Shown here piece after piece: positions 1 through 8,200 of a DNA stretch of 14,713 nucleotides (position 1 is its first letter; the number at the start of each line of letters is the position of its first letter). Position numbers and translations under genes: made by a program. The notes beneath the pieces are model-generated. The model saw only the letters and a list, made by a program, of their open reading frames with translations, did no database searches and was not told where the DNA came from. The stretch is from an uncultured Lentisphaeria bacterium (GTDB taxonomy: Bacteria > Verrucomicrobiota > Lentisphaeria > JABSQK01 > CAJWLW01), in NCBI GenBank assembly GCA_913042885.1, contig CAJWLW010000095.1, positions 1 through 14,713 on the forward strand, given 5' to 3'.

Positions 1-1
1 T

Positions 2-886
2 AACTTCAGCGGCACTACCGACAATGGCATGCGGTTGGTGATCGGCAATAACCATGTGGGAACCGCGATGGTGATCAACCAGGCGGGGCGTGTCGGTATC
101 GGGGCGGAAAATCCCACCGCCAAGCTCGAGGTTGCTGGAAGTATCTTGATCAAGAACGGCAATGACGGACAGATAAGATACGGTAACAACGACGGCCCTG
201 ATCGCGTTTATATGGGTAAAGCAGGCCTGGACGCGTTTTTCGTGAATGATAACGCGGGTGTGATGAAGTTCGCGAATGGCGGAGCTGAACGCATACGCAT
301 TCTGGCCAACGGCAACGTCGGTGTCGGCACGACGTCGGCAAGCCACAAGTTTACTGTGGTGGGTGACGACGCAGTCATGATCCGTAGCGGGAGCACCGGT
401 ACCAGCGGGCAAATTCGTCTTGAGAATTCGGACGGCAGCGATAGAAGCTATTTGGGGCAGTCTACCGGCAACGTGCATCTGTTCAATTACAGCCCAGGCT
501 ATACCAAGCTTTGGGCGGCTGCCGGAGCCTCGAACATGACGTTGGAATCATCAGGTGCGCTGAGCATGTCCAGCGGTGCGTCCTGCACCTCCGGTGGGAC
601 CTGGACGAATGCCTCGAGCCGCGATCTGAAGGATGACATCATGCCGCTGGCCCTGGACGATGCGCTGAATACCCTTTCCGGTCTGGATGCGGTTACTTTC
701 CGCTACAAGGTCGCACAGGACGAGCAATGCGTCGGTTTCATCGCTGAAGACGTGCCGGAGCTGGTCGCCACAAACGGCCGGAAAGGCCTCGCCCCGATGG
801 ATATCGTCGCGGTGCTGACCAAGGTCGTGCAGCAGCAGCAGCAGGATATCGAAGCGCTGAAGGCGCAACTGCAGGCGCAGCCGTAA
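2..886 (+). CDS. Fibre-like protein with C-terminal peptidase S74 chaperone domain (5' partial)
   Basis: The frame is open to the left window edge, so this is the C-terminal ~294 residues of a longer protein; the first ATG at 29 is internal. Numbering from that ATG, residues ~1-180 are short β-rich repeats of the type G-x-VG(I/V)G (GRVGIGAENPTAKLEV near 20, GNVGVGTTSASHKFTV near 95), typical of trimeric fibres. From about 195 the sequence ASSRDLKDDI matches the S74 intramolecular chaperone family, whose serine-lysine dyad (here S196 or S197 with K201) cuts the chaperone off after the fibre trimerises. FIAEDVPELV and a final helix rich in Gln (QQQQQDIEALKAQL) complete the domain. The family is known from phage tail spikes and from bacterial surface proteins. 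No other phage gene is visible here, so a surface fibre of the host is equally possible. The family call is strong; the biological role is open. Confidence 0.85.
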   Translation, partial: NFSGTTDNGMRLVIGNNHVGTAMVINQAGRVGIGAENPTAKLEVAGSILIKNGNDGQIRYGNNDGPDRVYMGKAGLDAFFVNDNAGVMKFANGGAERIRILANGNVGVGTTSASHKFTVVGDDAVMIRSGSTGTSGQIRLENSDGSDRSYLGQSTGNVHLFNYSPGYTKLWAAAGASNMTLESSGALSMSSGASCTSGGTWTNASSRDLKDDIMPLALDDALNTLSGLDAVTFRYKVAQDEQCVGFIAEDVPELVATNGRKGLAPMDIVAVLTKVVQQQQQDIEALKAQLQAQP

Positions 887-889
887 GGC
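781..889 (+). repeat. Direct repeat copy A (S74 gene 3' end)
   Basis: These 109 bases are the last ~35 codons of the S74 gene plus its stop. They recur at 1869-1974 with 13 mismatches and one missing CAG triplet (hand count, about 88% identity). The match stops abruptly just upstream of the shared GAAAGGCC and fades a few bases after the stop codon. Confidence 0.85.
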
Positions 890-908
890 AGCTTACAATC
901 GATGACTT

Positions 909-937
909 AAACAGGCGCGGGAAACCGCGCCTGTTTT
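909..937 (+). terminator. Rho-independent terminator after the S74 gene
   Basis: A 10-bp perfect GC-rich stem (ACAGGCGCGG 911-920 / CCGCGCCTGT 925-934) encloses a GAAA tetraloop. Flanking AA/TT extend it by two pairs, and it runs into a short T tract. It lies 22 nt after the S74 stop codon, as expected for an intrinsic terminator. The first possible start codon of the following methyltransferase frame (TTG 936) lies at its very end. Confidence 0.85.
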
Positions 938-1859
938 GTTGTACCGGCGTTGGCCTGCCAGCGTCACCAAACCGTATCATCACGGAATCAACACCATTTT
1001 AAGTGAACTGACATCCGAGCTTTGCCCGCCGGTTGAGATCAATTACAATTGGGCCGGCAGCAGGCAGCGTGATGAATATGAGCGCGATTTCGCAGCGCTA
1101 TATGTCGAACACATCTTGCCCTTTCTCCTGCAAGCCCTGCCCGGCCATGGCATCGAACCCGCTGACATTCGTCTGCTTGACATCGGCTGCGGCTTCGCCC
1201 CCATGGCATTAGCCTTCACGATCCTGCAGTCGAGTCAGCAGCGGACTCTTGATGAAGATGTCCGCTACCTTGGGATCGACATCAGAGAGGACGCGATCCA
1301 GTGGCTGCAAGACGCATACAAGCAATACCCGTTCATCCGCTTCCTGCACCACAGGGCGAAGCAGGAAAGTGACTACATCGGCGAAGGCAATACAGTGGCC
1401 ACGGACTGCGGTGAGAAGGGAAGAACCAGTGCGACGTCCGACGGCACGGAGTCGGCATACTGCATCCCGGATGCGTTCACGTTCAATCTGCAATGGAGCA
1501 GCAGCGTATTCACCCACATGACGCCGGAGGCGGCAGTGACTGCGCTCAGGACAATCGCCGAGCGCTGCATGCCAGGCTGTGTGCAGGTGAACACCTGGTT
1601 CGTCGTCGACGCTGAAAGCCGCTACGCGATGGCCGCTGGCCTCGCCGACCGCCAACTGCCGGTCGATTGCGGACGGTTCCTGAGCTTCTCCTCCGACAAC
1701 CCGTTGCTGACTACATGCTACAAGGAAGATGCGATCCTCGAGATTTATCAAGAGGCCGGGCTGGAGATCATCGAAATAGATCGTGGGTCGTGGCGAGGAA
1801 AGGCGTACAGGAACCGCGCCAATCATTATCAGGACGTCATCATTTCGGTTGTCAGATAA
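936..1859 (+). CDS. Class I SAM-dependent methyltransferase, start uncertain (possibly 5'-truncated)
   Basis: Predicted cytosolic methyltransferase. SAM-binding motif I is LLDIGCGFAP (near residues 80-89 counted from TTG 936). Motif II YLGIDI has its acidic residue near 115. A later SSVFTHMTPEAA segment (~188-200) is frequent in Rossmann-fold methyltransferases of glycan and small-molecule loci. Residues ~140-180 form a polar insertion. The frame opens only at 906 after a stop, and its first in-frame starts are TTG 936 and 939, inside or beside the preceding terminator and without a Shine-Dalgarno sequence. The first ATG falls within motif I and is too late. The true start may be lost or non-standard. 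The gene is bracketed by two copies of the S74 tail, so it may have arrived or been displaced by recombination. The fold assignment is secure; the acceptor substrate is unknown. Confidence 0.7.
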   Translation: MLYRRWPASVTKPYHHGINTILSELTSELCPPVEINYNWAGSRQRDEYERDFAALYVEHILPFLLQALPGHGIEPADIRLLDIGCGFAPMALAFTILQSSQQRTLDEDVRYLGIDIREDAIQWLQDAYKQYPFIRFLHHRAKQESDYIGEGNTVATDCGEKGRTSATSDGTESAYCIPDAFTFNLQWSSSVFTHMTPEAAVTALRTIAERCMPGCVQVNTWFVVDAESRYAMAAGLADRQLPVDCGRFLSFSSDNPLLTTCYKEDAILEIYQEAGLEIIEIDRGSWRGKAYRNRANHYQDVIISVVR

Positions 1860-1860
1860 C

Positions 1861-1971
1861 CTCAGCGGGAAAGGCCATGCCCCGATGGATATCGTGGCGG
1901 TCCTGGCTAAGGCCGTTCAGCAGCAGCAGGATATCGAAACGCTGAAGGCGCAACTGAACGTACAGCCGTAA
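1861..1971 (+). pseudogene. Orphan S74 C-terminal tail remnant
   Basis: In frame 1 the bases after the methyltransferase stop encode a close copy of the final ~35 residues of the S74 protein (HAPMDIVAVLAKAVQQQQ, then DIETLKAQLNVQP and stop). No catalytic serine-lysine part, no fibre part and no plausible start codon of its own are present, so it is a gene remnant. It has one glutamine fewer than copy A. Confidence 0.8.
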
Positions 1972-1974
1972 GGC
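1869..1974 (+). repeat. Direct repeat copy B (S74 tail)
   Basis: Second member of the pair with 781-889. The two copies have the same orientation and flank the methyltransferase frame and the terminator. The homology begins within about ten bases after the methyltransferase stop codon. Confidence 0.85.
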
Positions 1975-2047
1975 GAAGAGAATCGAGTTTTGTTTAGACG
2001 AGGCTAATTTCCGCGCTCGCGCCCGATCAAAGGGCGTAGAAGAGGGG

Positions 2048-2248
2048 CTAGTTGAAGAATGACTCGTAGAGATCGTCGGCGAACGTGGAATCTTCCTGTA
2101 GCCCGGTTCTCCAGATAAGCTCGCCGTTGGGATGGGTGTACTTCTCAAGGAAAACCGGGGCGGCCGAATCAATGGTCTGGATCAACTCCCGTTCGGGCAC
2201 GGCCCACTCGGGCGTGTCGGCGGTAAGGGTCACGGGGGCGACCGGCAA
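2048..2248 (-). pseudogene. N-terminal fragment of an unidentified gene, broken by an in-frame TAG
   Basis: Last visible member of the minus-strand operon; it starts with TTG two bases after the upstream PhyH gene stops. The TTG is credible because AAGGAG (2254-2259) lies 5 nt upstream. The 66-residue product contains EKYTHPNGELIWRTG and DDLYESFFN. After the TAG the same frame continues as PLFYAL before a TGA. From memory of PVC proteins, a family with a 'YTxPNGxLIWR ... YESFYNWPLFYAL' N-terminus and several hundred residues exists; here TAG stands where Trp (TGG) would fit. This suggests nonsense decay followed by loss of the rest of the gene at about 2020, next to the S74 remnant. The function is not known. 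A genuine 66-aa protein is less likely. Confidence 0.6.
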
Positions 2249-2250
2249 AC

Positions 2251-3531
2251 CTACTCCTTCCAGCTGGCGATAAACTCGTCGACGTCGAAGCCTTCGGGCA
2301 TCTCGCTGTTAAAGCAGCGCAGGGACCGGGATTTGAAGTTTGGTGGTGCGGTGGCCTCCGGTTTCAGTTCTGCGTGCAACCTGGTGTAGCGGGCCTCTAC
2401 CCGTGCTTCTTCGGAGTCCAACCGTCGGCGCAACTCGGCAAAACGTTCGCCCAGTGCCTCCGCTTCTTCGGCCGTGAACCGAGCGGCCATATCCTCGCTA
2501 TAGACCGCCGGTGGTGAACCATCGATAAGGGGCCGCCGCTCCGCCGCGGACATCGTCGCCAGTTCCGGCGTTTGGATCTGGGTGATCTTGGCGGCGATGT
2601 GGCAGAGCAGGATCACCGCCACCATCCTGTGCTTGCGTCCGGGATGCAAATCCGCCAGACCGGCGCGAAAGCCGGCCTCGTCCCTGAGGACCAGGGCGCG
2701 CAGCGTGGCCTCGATCCGATCGCGCTCCTCGGCCCACAAATGCGCCGAGCGGGAATAGAATTCGCGCGCCGGCATCGAGAGGGGGCGCGTAAATTCCAGA
2801 TCCGCGTCCCAGTGGAAGTGGTGGGAGGTGGTGAAAAGGTCCGAGCCGAAGGAGCGGAAGCCGAGGTGGAGCGTGCGCCGCAGCTTGCTGGAATAAAAGC
2901 TGCCCCAGTGCTGGCCGATGTTGCAGTATACCACGCCGTCTCCGGGTTTGAGATCCATCTGGACACCACCGGTGAGGGCGGCCCGGTTGTCCGTCAACAG
3001 TTCCCGGCGCTGCAGATCGGTGGTGCGCTGTTTGTGACTGCCGGGCAGAAACCAGAACACGTCGTCGTCGTAAAGCGCGATATTCCATTGCACGTAGCCT
3101 ATGGAGTTGGCCATCATGTCGGCCTGGACACCGCTGGTCGGAGCTTGTGCGGCGGTAGCCGCATCACGATGCCAATCGCCATACCCGTAATCGATCAAGC
3201 CGCTGCAGGTGATTTGGGCATTGCAGATGGCCGTCTCCGGACCACTCAGCAACTGTGCGCTGACGCCCAACGTGTTCTCACCGAGGAGGAAATCCACCAG
3301 GTGGGCGGTCTCCTCGGTGACTACCTCATGGATTTGGACCCGCGGCTGCACGTCCGCGTACCAATCTCCTCCCTGCGGGTCGCCCTCCTGACGTGCGGCC
3401 TGCGAATTGCGCTTTGCCGCATCCACCATCAACTCGGCGGTCAGGCGCATGTCGGCCAACTCGTCGACGGGAATGACGTTGCGCAGCAACAGATAGCCAT
3501 CGCGCATGAACTGTTCGGTATCGACCTTCAT
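2251..3531 (-). CDS. Phytanoyl-CoA dioxygenase (PhyH) family protein, long form
   Basis: Fe(II)/2-oxoglutarate-dependent oxygenase of 426 residues, predicted cytosolic. The metal triad is H121-x-D123 in GDWHRDA and H208 in NIGQHWGS. R218 or R219 in RRTLHLGF would bind the 2-oxoglutarate carboxylate, and WFLPGSH (160-166) is the usual double-stranded β-helix strand between them. The N-terminal DGYLLLRNVIPVDEL is typical of PhyH proteins. The core ends near 240. The remaining ~185 residues are mostly helical, with a charged coiled-coil-like stretch near 350-395, and make this much longer than the usual ~250-300. The family hydroxylates acyl-CoAs, secondary metabolites or osmolytes; the substrate here is unknown. 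The gene is 49 nt downstream of the 76-aa gene and 2 nt upstream of the broken gene. The ATG has only weak Shine-Dalgarno-like sequence. Confidence 0.85.
   Translation of the reverse strand: MKVDTEQFMRDGYLLLRNVIPVDELADMRLTAELMVDAAKRNSQAARQEGDPQGGDWYADVQPRVQIHEVVTEETAHLVDFLLGENTLGVSAQLLSGPETAICNAQITCSGLIDYGYGDWHRDAATAAQAPTSGVQADMMANSIGYVQWNIALYDDDVFWFLPGSHKQRTTDLQRRELLTDNRAALTGGVQMDLKPGDGVVYCNIGQHWGSFYSSKLRRTLHLGFRSFGSDLFTTSHHFHWDADLEFTRPLSMPAREFYSRSAHLWAEERDRIEATLRALVLRDEAGFRAGLADLHPGRKHRMVAVILLCHIAAKITQIQTPELATMSAAERRPLIDGSPPAVYSEDMAARFTAEEAEALGERFAELRRRLDSEEARVEARYTRLHAELKPEATAPPNFKSRSLRCFNSEMPEGFDVDEFIASWKE
2254..2259 (-). promoter_or_regulatory. Shine-Dalgarno deciding the TTG start at 2248
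   Basis: AAGGAG on the minus strand, 5 nt before TTG 2248-2246. It lies in the last codons of the upstream dioxygenase gene, implying translational coupling. This is the strongest ribosome binding site seen in the operon. Confidence 0.75.
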
Positions 3532-3580
3532 TGTTCTTGATGTCCCATCCTTTTTCCTGGGTACAACACGGTACCGTTAG

Positions 3581-3811
3581 CTACCAGCGCTGAAAGAACA
3601 TAGATATCTGCCCCAGGTTGGGTAATGTCGCATCCACCACGTCGATCAACTTTGGGGTGGTATCTCCCGACCGGATCAGGCCCAGCTGCTCACCGTAGAT
3701 CTCGCAACGCGTGCGGCGTTGTTTTGCGGAAACTTCCAGCGGAACCTGTACCACCGATGTCGTCGCCTGGAAGGGAGCGCCACCATCATTCTTGCTCAGA
3801 ACTTCACGCAA
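3581..3811 (-). CDS. Hypothetical 76-aa protein overlapping propeller A
   Basis: I do not recognise this protein. It starts at TTG 3811, overlapping the last 16 bases of the propeller A gene, with a GAGG about 10 nt upstream; a GTG near residue 19 is an alternative start. The product has no signal peptide or membrane segment. It contains VVQVPLEVSAKQRRTRCEIYG and a C-terminal IDVVDATLPNLGQISMFFQRW, patterns that look like alternating β-strands of a small domain. It could be an independent accessory subunit of the propeller enzyme, or a domain split from a neighbour. Position and orientation within the operon support it being real, but the size keeps confidence moderate. Confidence 0.5.
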   Translation of the reverse strand: MREVLSKNDGGAPFQATTSVVQVPLEVSAKQRRTRCEIYGEQLGLIRSGDTTPKLIDVVDATLPNLGQISMFFQRW

Positions 3812-5280
3812 TATACTTCACCCTCGGTGAATTCGAAACGGATCCGCACCGGTTTGTAGCGGTACGCCGAGGCGTCTTCCCCCTTCCATGACAGCACATG
3901 ATCCTGACAATCTCCGGACACCACATCGCAATCCATCAGATGATAGCCTTCCAGCTTGCCACCGAAGATATCGCAGAGCTCAGCCCGCAGCCAGCCGCGG
4001 ATGTCAGCGTCGATTTTGATCTCGTCCTGTGACAGAAAGATCGGCTCGGTCATGAATTCGCCGGTCACCACATCCGCGGCAACGGCCAACAGCCGGTTCT
4101 TCGGGATCTTGACCGACATAATCGTGTGAAACGTGGCGCCGCCCAGATCGAAGACATCATGCCGCGAGTTGCCGCCGGTGTAATACAGCTGCCAATGGTC
4201 GCCGCGGTCGACGAGACCTTCGCCGGCCGGATAAATGCCGCAGGAATCTTCGTCATGTGAGCCTTTGAACCAGTTGCCGCGACACGGGCGTGACCATGTA
4301 TGACTGTCCTTGCTGAAAGTCAGTTCGATATAACAGTCCTGCTGCCCTTTCTCGGTACGGTAGTGTCCGAGCAGGCCGATGCGCCAACCGGCGTAATCGT
4401 TCACCGGCATCATATAGAACTGCATGTCCCACGGATCCTTGGCATCTGGCCAGATGATCAGTTTGGGATCACTCCAGTTGACGCCATCCGGACTCGTGCG
4501 TCGTGCTATGACGCGAAGAAACGAGGCGGCGTTATACGGCACGTCGACGTAGCGGCCGTCTTCCGGTGCGTTGTCCAGCAGGTACGGATGAAAGACTTCG
4601 AAACCGTCCTGCAAATTGCCCTCAAATGTCGCCCCGTCATTGGTCTGCAGCCGTCGGATCCGCATGCCTTCGGTGCGTTCGTATTCCTCCGGGTCGCGGT
4701 TCAACGATTTGGCGATATCGCACAGCAGCGGGCCGGCCTCCGGTATCGGCGGATGATACAGCATGCCTTTGCCGTCATTGAGCAATTTGAAATGGAGTCC
4801 GTCCGTACTGTCCGCCGCCAAGAGCGCCCACAAGCGGGTGCCCTTTTCGCAACCGAAGAAATAGAGGCGCCAATGGTCCTCCGCCAGTTTGACCGGACAA
4901 AGGCCCACAGCGATCTGATATTCGAGACCTTCGATCTCGAGGAGGTTCGTGCCCGTGCCGTCGATCTGCACTTGTCCCAGGTCCGGTTTTTCCCAGGTCA
5001 GGCGGTCCTTGGATGTCGCTACCAGCGCACGCGGGATCTGCTCGTCCGGCGTCTTGCCGCAACGGGAACTGTAGCTCCAATAGTACATACGATAGGTATC
5101 GTCCGGCAACAAGAAAATCTTGCTCAGGAAAATACTGGCCGCACCCAGATCAGCCGGCGTGTCGCCGCGCACACGCACACCCTCGGGTTCGACCGGGCCG
5201 TATTTGAAATGGACGTTGCGTGATCTGGCGGGGAGGTCTTCGTCGAAGAAGAAAAGCAGGTTAGGCTCGTGATCGGTCAT
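3796..5280 (-). CDS. Glycosidase-like five-bladed β-propeller protein (propeller A)
   Basis: 494 residues from the ATG at 5280. This start gives the N-terminus MTDHEPNLLFFFDEDLP, matching that of the paralogue, has AAAGG 4 nt upstream, and overlaps the preceding TGA as ATGA. A frame extending to 5334 exists but is not supported. There is no signal peptide, so it is probably cytosolic. Recurrent blade motifs are visible: YRMYYWSY (63-70), HWRLYFFGCE (136-145), WALLAADSTDGLHF (151-164), then FLRVIARRTSPDGVNW, WRIGLLGHYRTE, DHWQLYYTGG. These resemble the GH43/GH32-like superfamily. A C-terminal β-sandwich (RAELCDIFGGKLEGYHLMDC ... RYKPVRIRFEF ... VYCVKF) is common in PVC glycosidase-like proteins. 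The acidic catalytic residues cannot be assigned by eye. A role in glycan hydrolysis is inferred. Confidence 0.75.
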   Translation of the reverse strand: MTDHEPNLLFFFDEDLPARSRNVHFKYGPVEPEGVRVRGDTPADLGAASIFLSKIFLLPDDTYRMYYWSYSSRCGKTPDEQIPRALVATSKDRLTWEKPDLGQVQIDGTGTNLLEIEGLEYQIAVGLCPVKLAEDHWRLYFFGCEKGTRLWALLAADSTDGLHFKLLNDGKGMLYHPPIPEAGPLLCDIAKSLNRDPEEYERTEGMRIRRLQTNDGATFEGNLQDGFEVFHPYLLDNAPEDGRYVDVPYNAASFLRVIARRTSPDGVNWSDPKLIIWPDAKDPWDMQFYMMPVNDYAGWRIGLLGHYRTEKGQQDCYIELTFSKDSHTWSRPCRGNWFKGSHDEDSCGIYPAGEGLVDRGDHWQLYYTGGNSRHDVFDLGGATFHTIMSVKIPKNRLLAVAADVVTGEFMTEPIFLSQDEIKIDADIRGWLRAELCDIFGGKLEGYHLMDCDVVSGDCQDHVLSWKGEDASAYRYKPVRIRFEFTEGEVYCVKF

Positions 5281-8200
5281 GGAGCCTTTGTGTCTCGCAA
5301 CGCCAGCCTCACCTGCACACGCGCTTGATGCCACAGGGGTTCGGAGTCATCGAAGTATGTAAAACGGGTCAACGGCCTTTCGCCGAGGACGGGCAGCGTG
5401 CCCTCCAAGCGATCACTGACATCGATCCCTTCCTCCGGCAACCCCTGCGGCGTGACCGTGATGTCGCCGATCCAGATCGTTCCCTGATCCCCCTCGCGCC
5501 AGGCGACGATCTTGCGGATGTCAGCGATTTCCGGCAACTGATACTCCAACGTCACATCCTCCTGCCACGTGTCGTTCAGCGCCTCGACAACGATCGGGTC
5601 GCTGGTCCATGGCAGGTACGAGTCCGGCAGGATCCAGCCCGTTATCAGAAGCTTCAGCCGGGCGCCATCGGCGACTTTTCCGGAAACCGTAATTCGCAGT
5701 TTGGCGCCGCGTTCGGACGGATTCATCAGCGGCAAGGTGAACAGCTCCTCACCGTCGCTCCAGCCCCGTGCCTGGCCTGATCCGTCCCGATCCTTGAGTA
5801 TGTCGAGATCACCTTTGACCAGGCTGCCCGCCATGATGCGGGCGCTGCGCCCCGGACCGATCTCCAGCTCTTCGCTGGCGCGAACTGTACCTTTGTAGGT
5901 GATCGTGTTCTGACCATCGGACAAGCCAGGATTGACCGCGGTATTGTCCAGGACACGAACGCGAATCAGCGGCGCAGTCGGCTCGTCAATTGCGAATGTC
6001 GGCTCTACCCAGGAATCGCCCGATGCAAAGATGCTATGCGTCTTCCACCCCTTGATGACTGCCGACGACTGGTCGGCGATCGCCTCGACCGCTGGTCGAT
6101 CTGGCGCCGTCAAACGCACCCGCAGTGGATTGTCTGCCGAAATTCTTGTCCCGGGCTCCAGGCGCACCAGCCACTCGGCAATGCGATATCCGTCTTCTTC
6201 TATGTCTCCCAGGGCGATCGTCGGATTGGCAATACGCCCGACGAAGCTGAGCCCATTGACGGGAAGCAGCGTCAGCTTTACGTCGTTCAACAACGCTTTC
6301 TTCGGATCAATGAACCACGACGCATCCCTTGTGTTGTGGACCTGCACGATGACCGAATGAATTTGCTTGCCGTCGTGGTCACCGAAGTCGTAGTTAAAGC
6401 TCAATTCCGGCTGCAGGTATTTTTCGACGACGTCCATGCCGACGTTTTCCTGCGCGTAGTATCGCCGATGATGTTCTACCACGTAGGGACCGAAGTGCTG
6501 GCTTCTCGGCGGCCGATACGGTACCTGTTCCGCTGCCGGCAATGTCGGATCGACGTTTGCCGGCGCCGCATTGCCCGGGTACCTGCCGCAGGAGCCGCCA
6601 CAGAAGAGGAGTGTGCCGAGGTTCTGCGGCATACGTATCTTGCTTGCTCGCCGGCACTCCTCCCAGCCGCCACTGCGCATGAAGGCCGGGTGTGATGTCT
6701 GCGACCAGAACGGCCAGCCGCGCTCGCGAGCGAATCGCAGTGTTTCGTGTTCGAACACGGACTCACTGCCGGCATAGCCGAACAACCCGTCACAGTGATC
6801 GGGCTTGACGATGTCGGCGAAATGAATCGCCATCAGGCTGCTGGTCGATAAATCCGTGCCGGGCAGCACGTGGTCGAGCGTCTTGTAGCCGGTCTGCGGC
6901 CAGTAGAAAATGTCGCGCCCCTCGCCGGCTTCCTTCATCACCAGGTGGATCTCATCGAACATCTCGACATACTTCTTGCTCCACCAGCGGCGGGCGTCGT
7001 CGTTCCAGACGAAGGGCTTGCCGAGCTCCGCTTCGATTTCCTCGCGATAGGCTTCGATAGATGGATTGGTCTCACCGTCCTTCATGTAACATCCCATGTC
7101 GGTGAGGAATTGCGGCAGCTCCTCTAACAGACACATGCCGACAACGTTCTCCGGCTTGCTGATGTGGTCGAGTACAACACGGATGTGGCGGCGTGTCTCG
7201 GCCAGGATCTTTTCCTTCGCTTCCGGCGAATAGTGGAAGTCGTACATCATCCGGCTGGCGCGGCCCGTAGGCGTGTTGTGCGTGAACTCGCCCTTTGCTG
7301 GATTGAAGTCCTTCATCGGCCAGACACGAATGAAAATCTTCAGCCGCGGATTCATCTCGATCAACTGATTGATCTTCAGCATATTTTCCCGGGTCGGATC
7401 GAGGTCCGGAAAGCGCAGCAACAGCCAGTCAGCGCGGGCGCAGTCCAGTGCTGTCAGACGCCCGGCCCAGCGCACGTAGTAGAATCCGGTGCCCCAATCC
7501 CAATAACGGTCAGGCACTGCTGCGATTTCAGGTTCGGGTGCCACGGTGCGTTCCTCCTTCTCCGTTGCCAATTCTTCTGCCGTCGACTGCATGGTCGCAT
7601 CGCGAGCCGAGGCGAAATCCGTTGTCAGGTTGATGTTGTCGATGGCCCAGCTCGGCGTGCCGCTGATCTCACGGGCGATGATGCCAAGGGTCATGCCCTC
7701 TAAACTGTCGCCGCCGATGTCCTCGTTGAATTTTACGATCAACGGTTTGTCGTCTTCCGATTTTGGATTGGCCCATACGCTCAACACATCACTGCTGCCG
7801 AGTCTATCAAACTCGAGTCGGCCGACGAATCGGTGGAACTCGCCGGGTTCGAAATCTCCGGCAGTGATGCCGCCGGTAACGACATTGGCATTGATCGCGA
7901 ACCGCCCGTTAGCTGCGGCGATCCCGATGATGTTCAGATTCGGTTGACTTTTTTTTTCGCCCGGCAGATCGAGGGTCACACCAAACAACGTTCCGGCCGG
8001 GTTGCCCTTGTGCCGCTTGAGATCGAAACCGATGTAATAAACCCTTGCCCCGGCATTCTCGGCGAACGGCCGATCAATAATGAGGTTGGGATAGCCATGC
8101 CCGATCCCGGACCCGGCCATCAACTGACCGCCGGCGATCGACCACTTTGCGATCTCAGTGCTCGGGGCCGGCAAATCCGCACTGTTCTGCCAGGGGCCCG

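Noticed and set aside
29..886. Prophage remnant suggested by the S74 domain
   Set aside because: No capsid, portal, terminase, integrase or lysis gene is visible, and S74 domains also occur in non-phage surface proteins.
2016..2036. Possible terminator hairpin GCCC...GGGC at the end of the operon
   Set aside because: Stem of about five pairs without a T tract on the minus strand; it lies within the decayed gene frame.
2572..3540. 322-aa plus-strand open frame opposite the long PhyH gene
   Set aside because: Antisense shadow of a gene with clear catalytic motifs; the translation has no recognisable domain and follows from the codon bias of the real strand.
3568..3577. 10-bp palindrome ACGGTACCGT before the long PhyH gene
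   Set aside because: Short enough to arise by chance; no second copy seen and no further operator-like structure around it.
4300..5223. 307-aa plus-strand open frame opposite propeller A
   Set aside because: Complement of a frame whose paralogue is conserved over its whole length; no domain in the antisense product.
5281..5334. 18-codon N-terminal extension of propeller A
   Set aside because: The paralogue starts at the equivalent of ATG 5280, the Shine-Dalgarno and the ATGA overlap fit that start, and the extension merely reads through the end of the upstream gene in another frame.
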